Shown piece by piece: positions 4,271 through 5,254 of a stretch of DNA of 5,254 bases (position 1 is its first letter; each line of letters opens with the position of its first letter). Source of the DNA: an uncultured Odoribacter sp. Lineage in GTDB: Bacteria; Bacteroidota; Bacteroidia; Bacteroidales; Marinifilaceae. The notes beneath the pieces are model-generated. The model was given only the letters and a program-made list of their open reading frames with translations, did no database searches and had not been told where the DNA came from. Made by a program: the position numbers and the translations under genes. The stretch spans positions 1-5,254 of the forward strand of contig UQTM01000121.1 of assembly GCA_900544025.1 (NCBI GenBank). Reading direction: 5' to 3'.

Positions 4271-5254
4271 CTAAAATTGGAAATAAATAAAAGTTTCTAC
4301 TTTCCCCATAAACAAAAATAAACACCCCACGAGTAAGCCGTAAAAACTCCAGCGTACCACCGCTTTAGAGTGCAAATACGCCAAAGCATGCTGTTCGTTC
4401 CTTTGCCGCCATTCCACGGCAAACATCAGGAAAATCAATACCAGCAAACGCAAAGCATCGCTAAGGTATAAACAGGCAAATGCGGTATTGGGCCGGGCGA
4501 ACAGGGAAGGGACAAACATCCTCCCGATATAGTGGAAAGCCTGCGGAACCGATTCCGCCCGGAAAATGATCCAGCCGATCAGCACCAGCACAAAGGTTAC
4601 CGACATCCTCACCCACTCTCCCGGTAACGGGAAAATACGGTTTTCCGCCACCTTACCGTTATATTTCCGGTTTCTTTTCAACAACAGCAACGGCAGGAAA
4701 AGCAAAGCATGGTACAACCCCCAGAGAATAAATGTCCAATCCGCCCCATGCCAGAAACCGCTCACCAGAAAAACGATAAAAACATTCCGTACGCTCTTCC
4801 ATTTTCCGCAACGGCTACCCCCTAAAGGAATGTAAATATAATCCCGGAACCAGGTGGTAAGGGAAATGTGCCACCTCCGCCAAAACTCGGCAATATCTCT
4901 GGCAAAATAGGGGAAATTAAAATTCCGCATCAGATCGATCCCGAACAAGCGGGCACATCCGATAGCGATATCCGAATAACCGGAAAAATCACCGTAAATT
5001 TGTATCGTAAAGAAGAAAGCGCCCAGGAATAAGCCGCTTCCGTTTATCGCCTCGTAATTCCCGAAAATACCGTTCGCCCAGATCGCACAATTATCTGCAA
5101 TCACCACTTTCTTAAAAAAGCCCCACAACATCTGCCGGATTCCATCTACGGCCCGATCATAATCGAACGTCCGGGGACGGGTAAACTGCGGCAAAAGATT
5201 CACCGCCCGTTCGATCGGCCCGGCCTCGCTCATCACGCAGCAGCCGCTCGGCGG
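4271..5254 (-). CDS. MBOAT family O-acyltransferase (AlgI/DltB-like), 5' end beyond the window
   Basis: A polytopic inner-membrane O-acyltransferase of the AlgI/DltB group, which loads acyl groups for transfer to extracytoplasmic glycans. About the C-terminal two thirds of a usual 470-500 aa protein is present. From the right edge inward one sees AGPIERAVNLLPQF, FDYDRAVDGIRQMLWGFFKKVVIADNCA, IQIYGDFSGYSDIAIGCARLFGI, FWRRWHISLTTWFRDYIYIPLGG with its conserved His, then SGFWHGADWTFILWGLYHA, whose WHG histidine corresponds to the catalytic His of AlgI (H322) and DltB (H336). Several hydrophobic segments follow, ending FIYFQF, a typical family C-terminus. GTG/ATG codons at 5236-5231 are not the real start: they fall inside a conserved region of the family. 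The frame stays open to 5254, but bases beyond about 5227 do not encode the expected FFPQLVA. The SGNH partner gene follows with no gap. Family assignment is secure, the acylated substrate is not known. Confidence 0.92.
   Translation of the reverse strand, partial: PPSGCCVMSEAGPIERAVNLLPQFTRPRTFDYDRAVDGIRQMLWGFFKKVVIADNCAIWANGIFGNYEAINGSGLFLGAFFFTIQIYGDFSGYSDIAIGCARLFGIDLMRNFNFPYFARDIAEFWRRWHISLTTWFRDYIYIPLGGSRCGKWKSVRNVFIVFLVSGFWHGADWTFILWGLYHALLFLPLLLLKRNRKYNGKVAENRIFPLPGEWVRMSVTFVLVLIGWIIFRAESVPQAFHYIGRMFVPSLFARPNTAFACLYLSDALRLLVLIFLMFAVEWRQRNEQHALAYLHSKAVVRWSFYGLLVGCLFLFMGKVETFIYFQF

Noticed and set aside
5231..5236. GTG/ATG pair as the true start of the MBOAT gene
   Set aside because: The MBOAT family needs about 150 more N-terminal residues with several membrane helices, and AGPIER lies inside a conserved internal region, so the real start is outside the window.

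Overview
This 5.25-kb window looks like a piece of a Bacteroidales (Bacteroidota) genome with roughly balanced base composition. The reasons are the DUF4846 protein (a family I know mainly from Bacteroidota), a TAnnTTTG-type promoter element ahead of ybaK, A/T-rich leaders with weak or absent Shine-Dalgarno sequences, and the Bacteroidales style of the MutY and MBOAT proteins. I cannot name a genus. I see no mobile element, CRISPR array, tRNA or rRNA.

Layout. Positions 1-743 (minus strand) hold the start of mutY (A/G-mismatch adenine glycosylase, cut by the left edge) behind a complete ybaK-type aminoacyl-tRNA deacylase gene, 25 bp apart and probably co-transcribed from a promoter near 768-797. 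A divergent intergenic region (744-1017) follows. Positions 1018-3183 (plus strand) hold a 398-aa DUF4272 protein and a 272-aa exported DUF4846 protein, separated by a 150-bp spacer rich in inverted repeats. A strong hairpin at 3182-3213 lies in the 49-bp convergent gap. Positions 3233-5254 (minus strand) hold a two-gene O-acylation module: an MBOAT acyltransferase (5' end beyond the right edge) and a membrane-anchored SGNH/AlgX-like partner whose ATG directly abuts the MBOAT stop codon.

How the genes work together. ybaK (tRNA proofreading) and mutY (oxidative DNA damage repair) are housekeeping quality-control genes that share only a transcript. The MBOAT and SGNH pair is the one clear functional unit: by analogy with AlgI with AlgJ/AlgX, and DltB with DltD, the MBOAT would pass acyl groups across the inner membrane and the SGNH protein would transfer them to an extracytoplasmic glycan. 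The acceptor is not identifiable here. DUF4272 and DUF4846 are conserved families without an established function.

Main caution: at both ends of the window the reading frame stops matching its otherwise highly conserved family within the last 10 bases (left, mutY) and about 27 bases (right, MBOAT). The right end also turns GC-rich. This fits chimeric contig ends better than biology. I did not find a convincing new system; the most interesting biology is the SGNH partner's motif order, the possible papain-like core of DUF4846, and the structured DUF4272-DUF4846 spacer.
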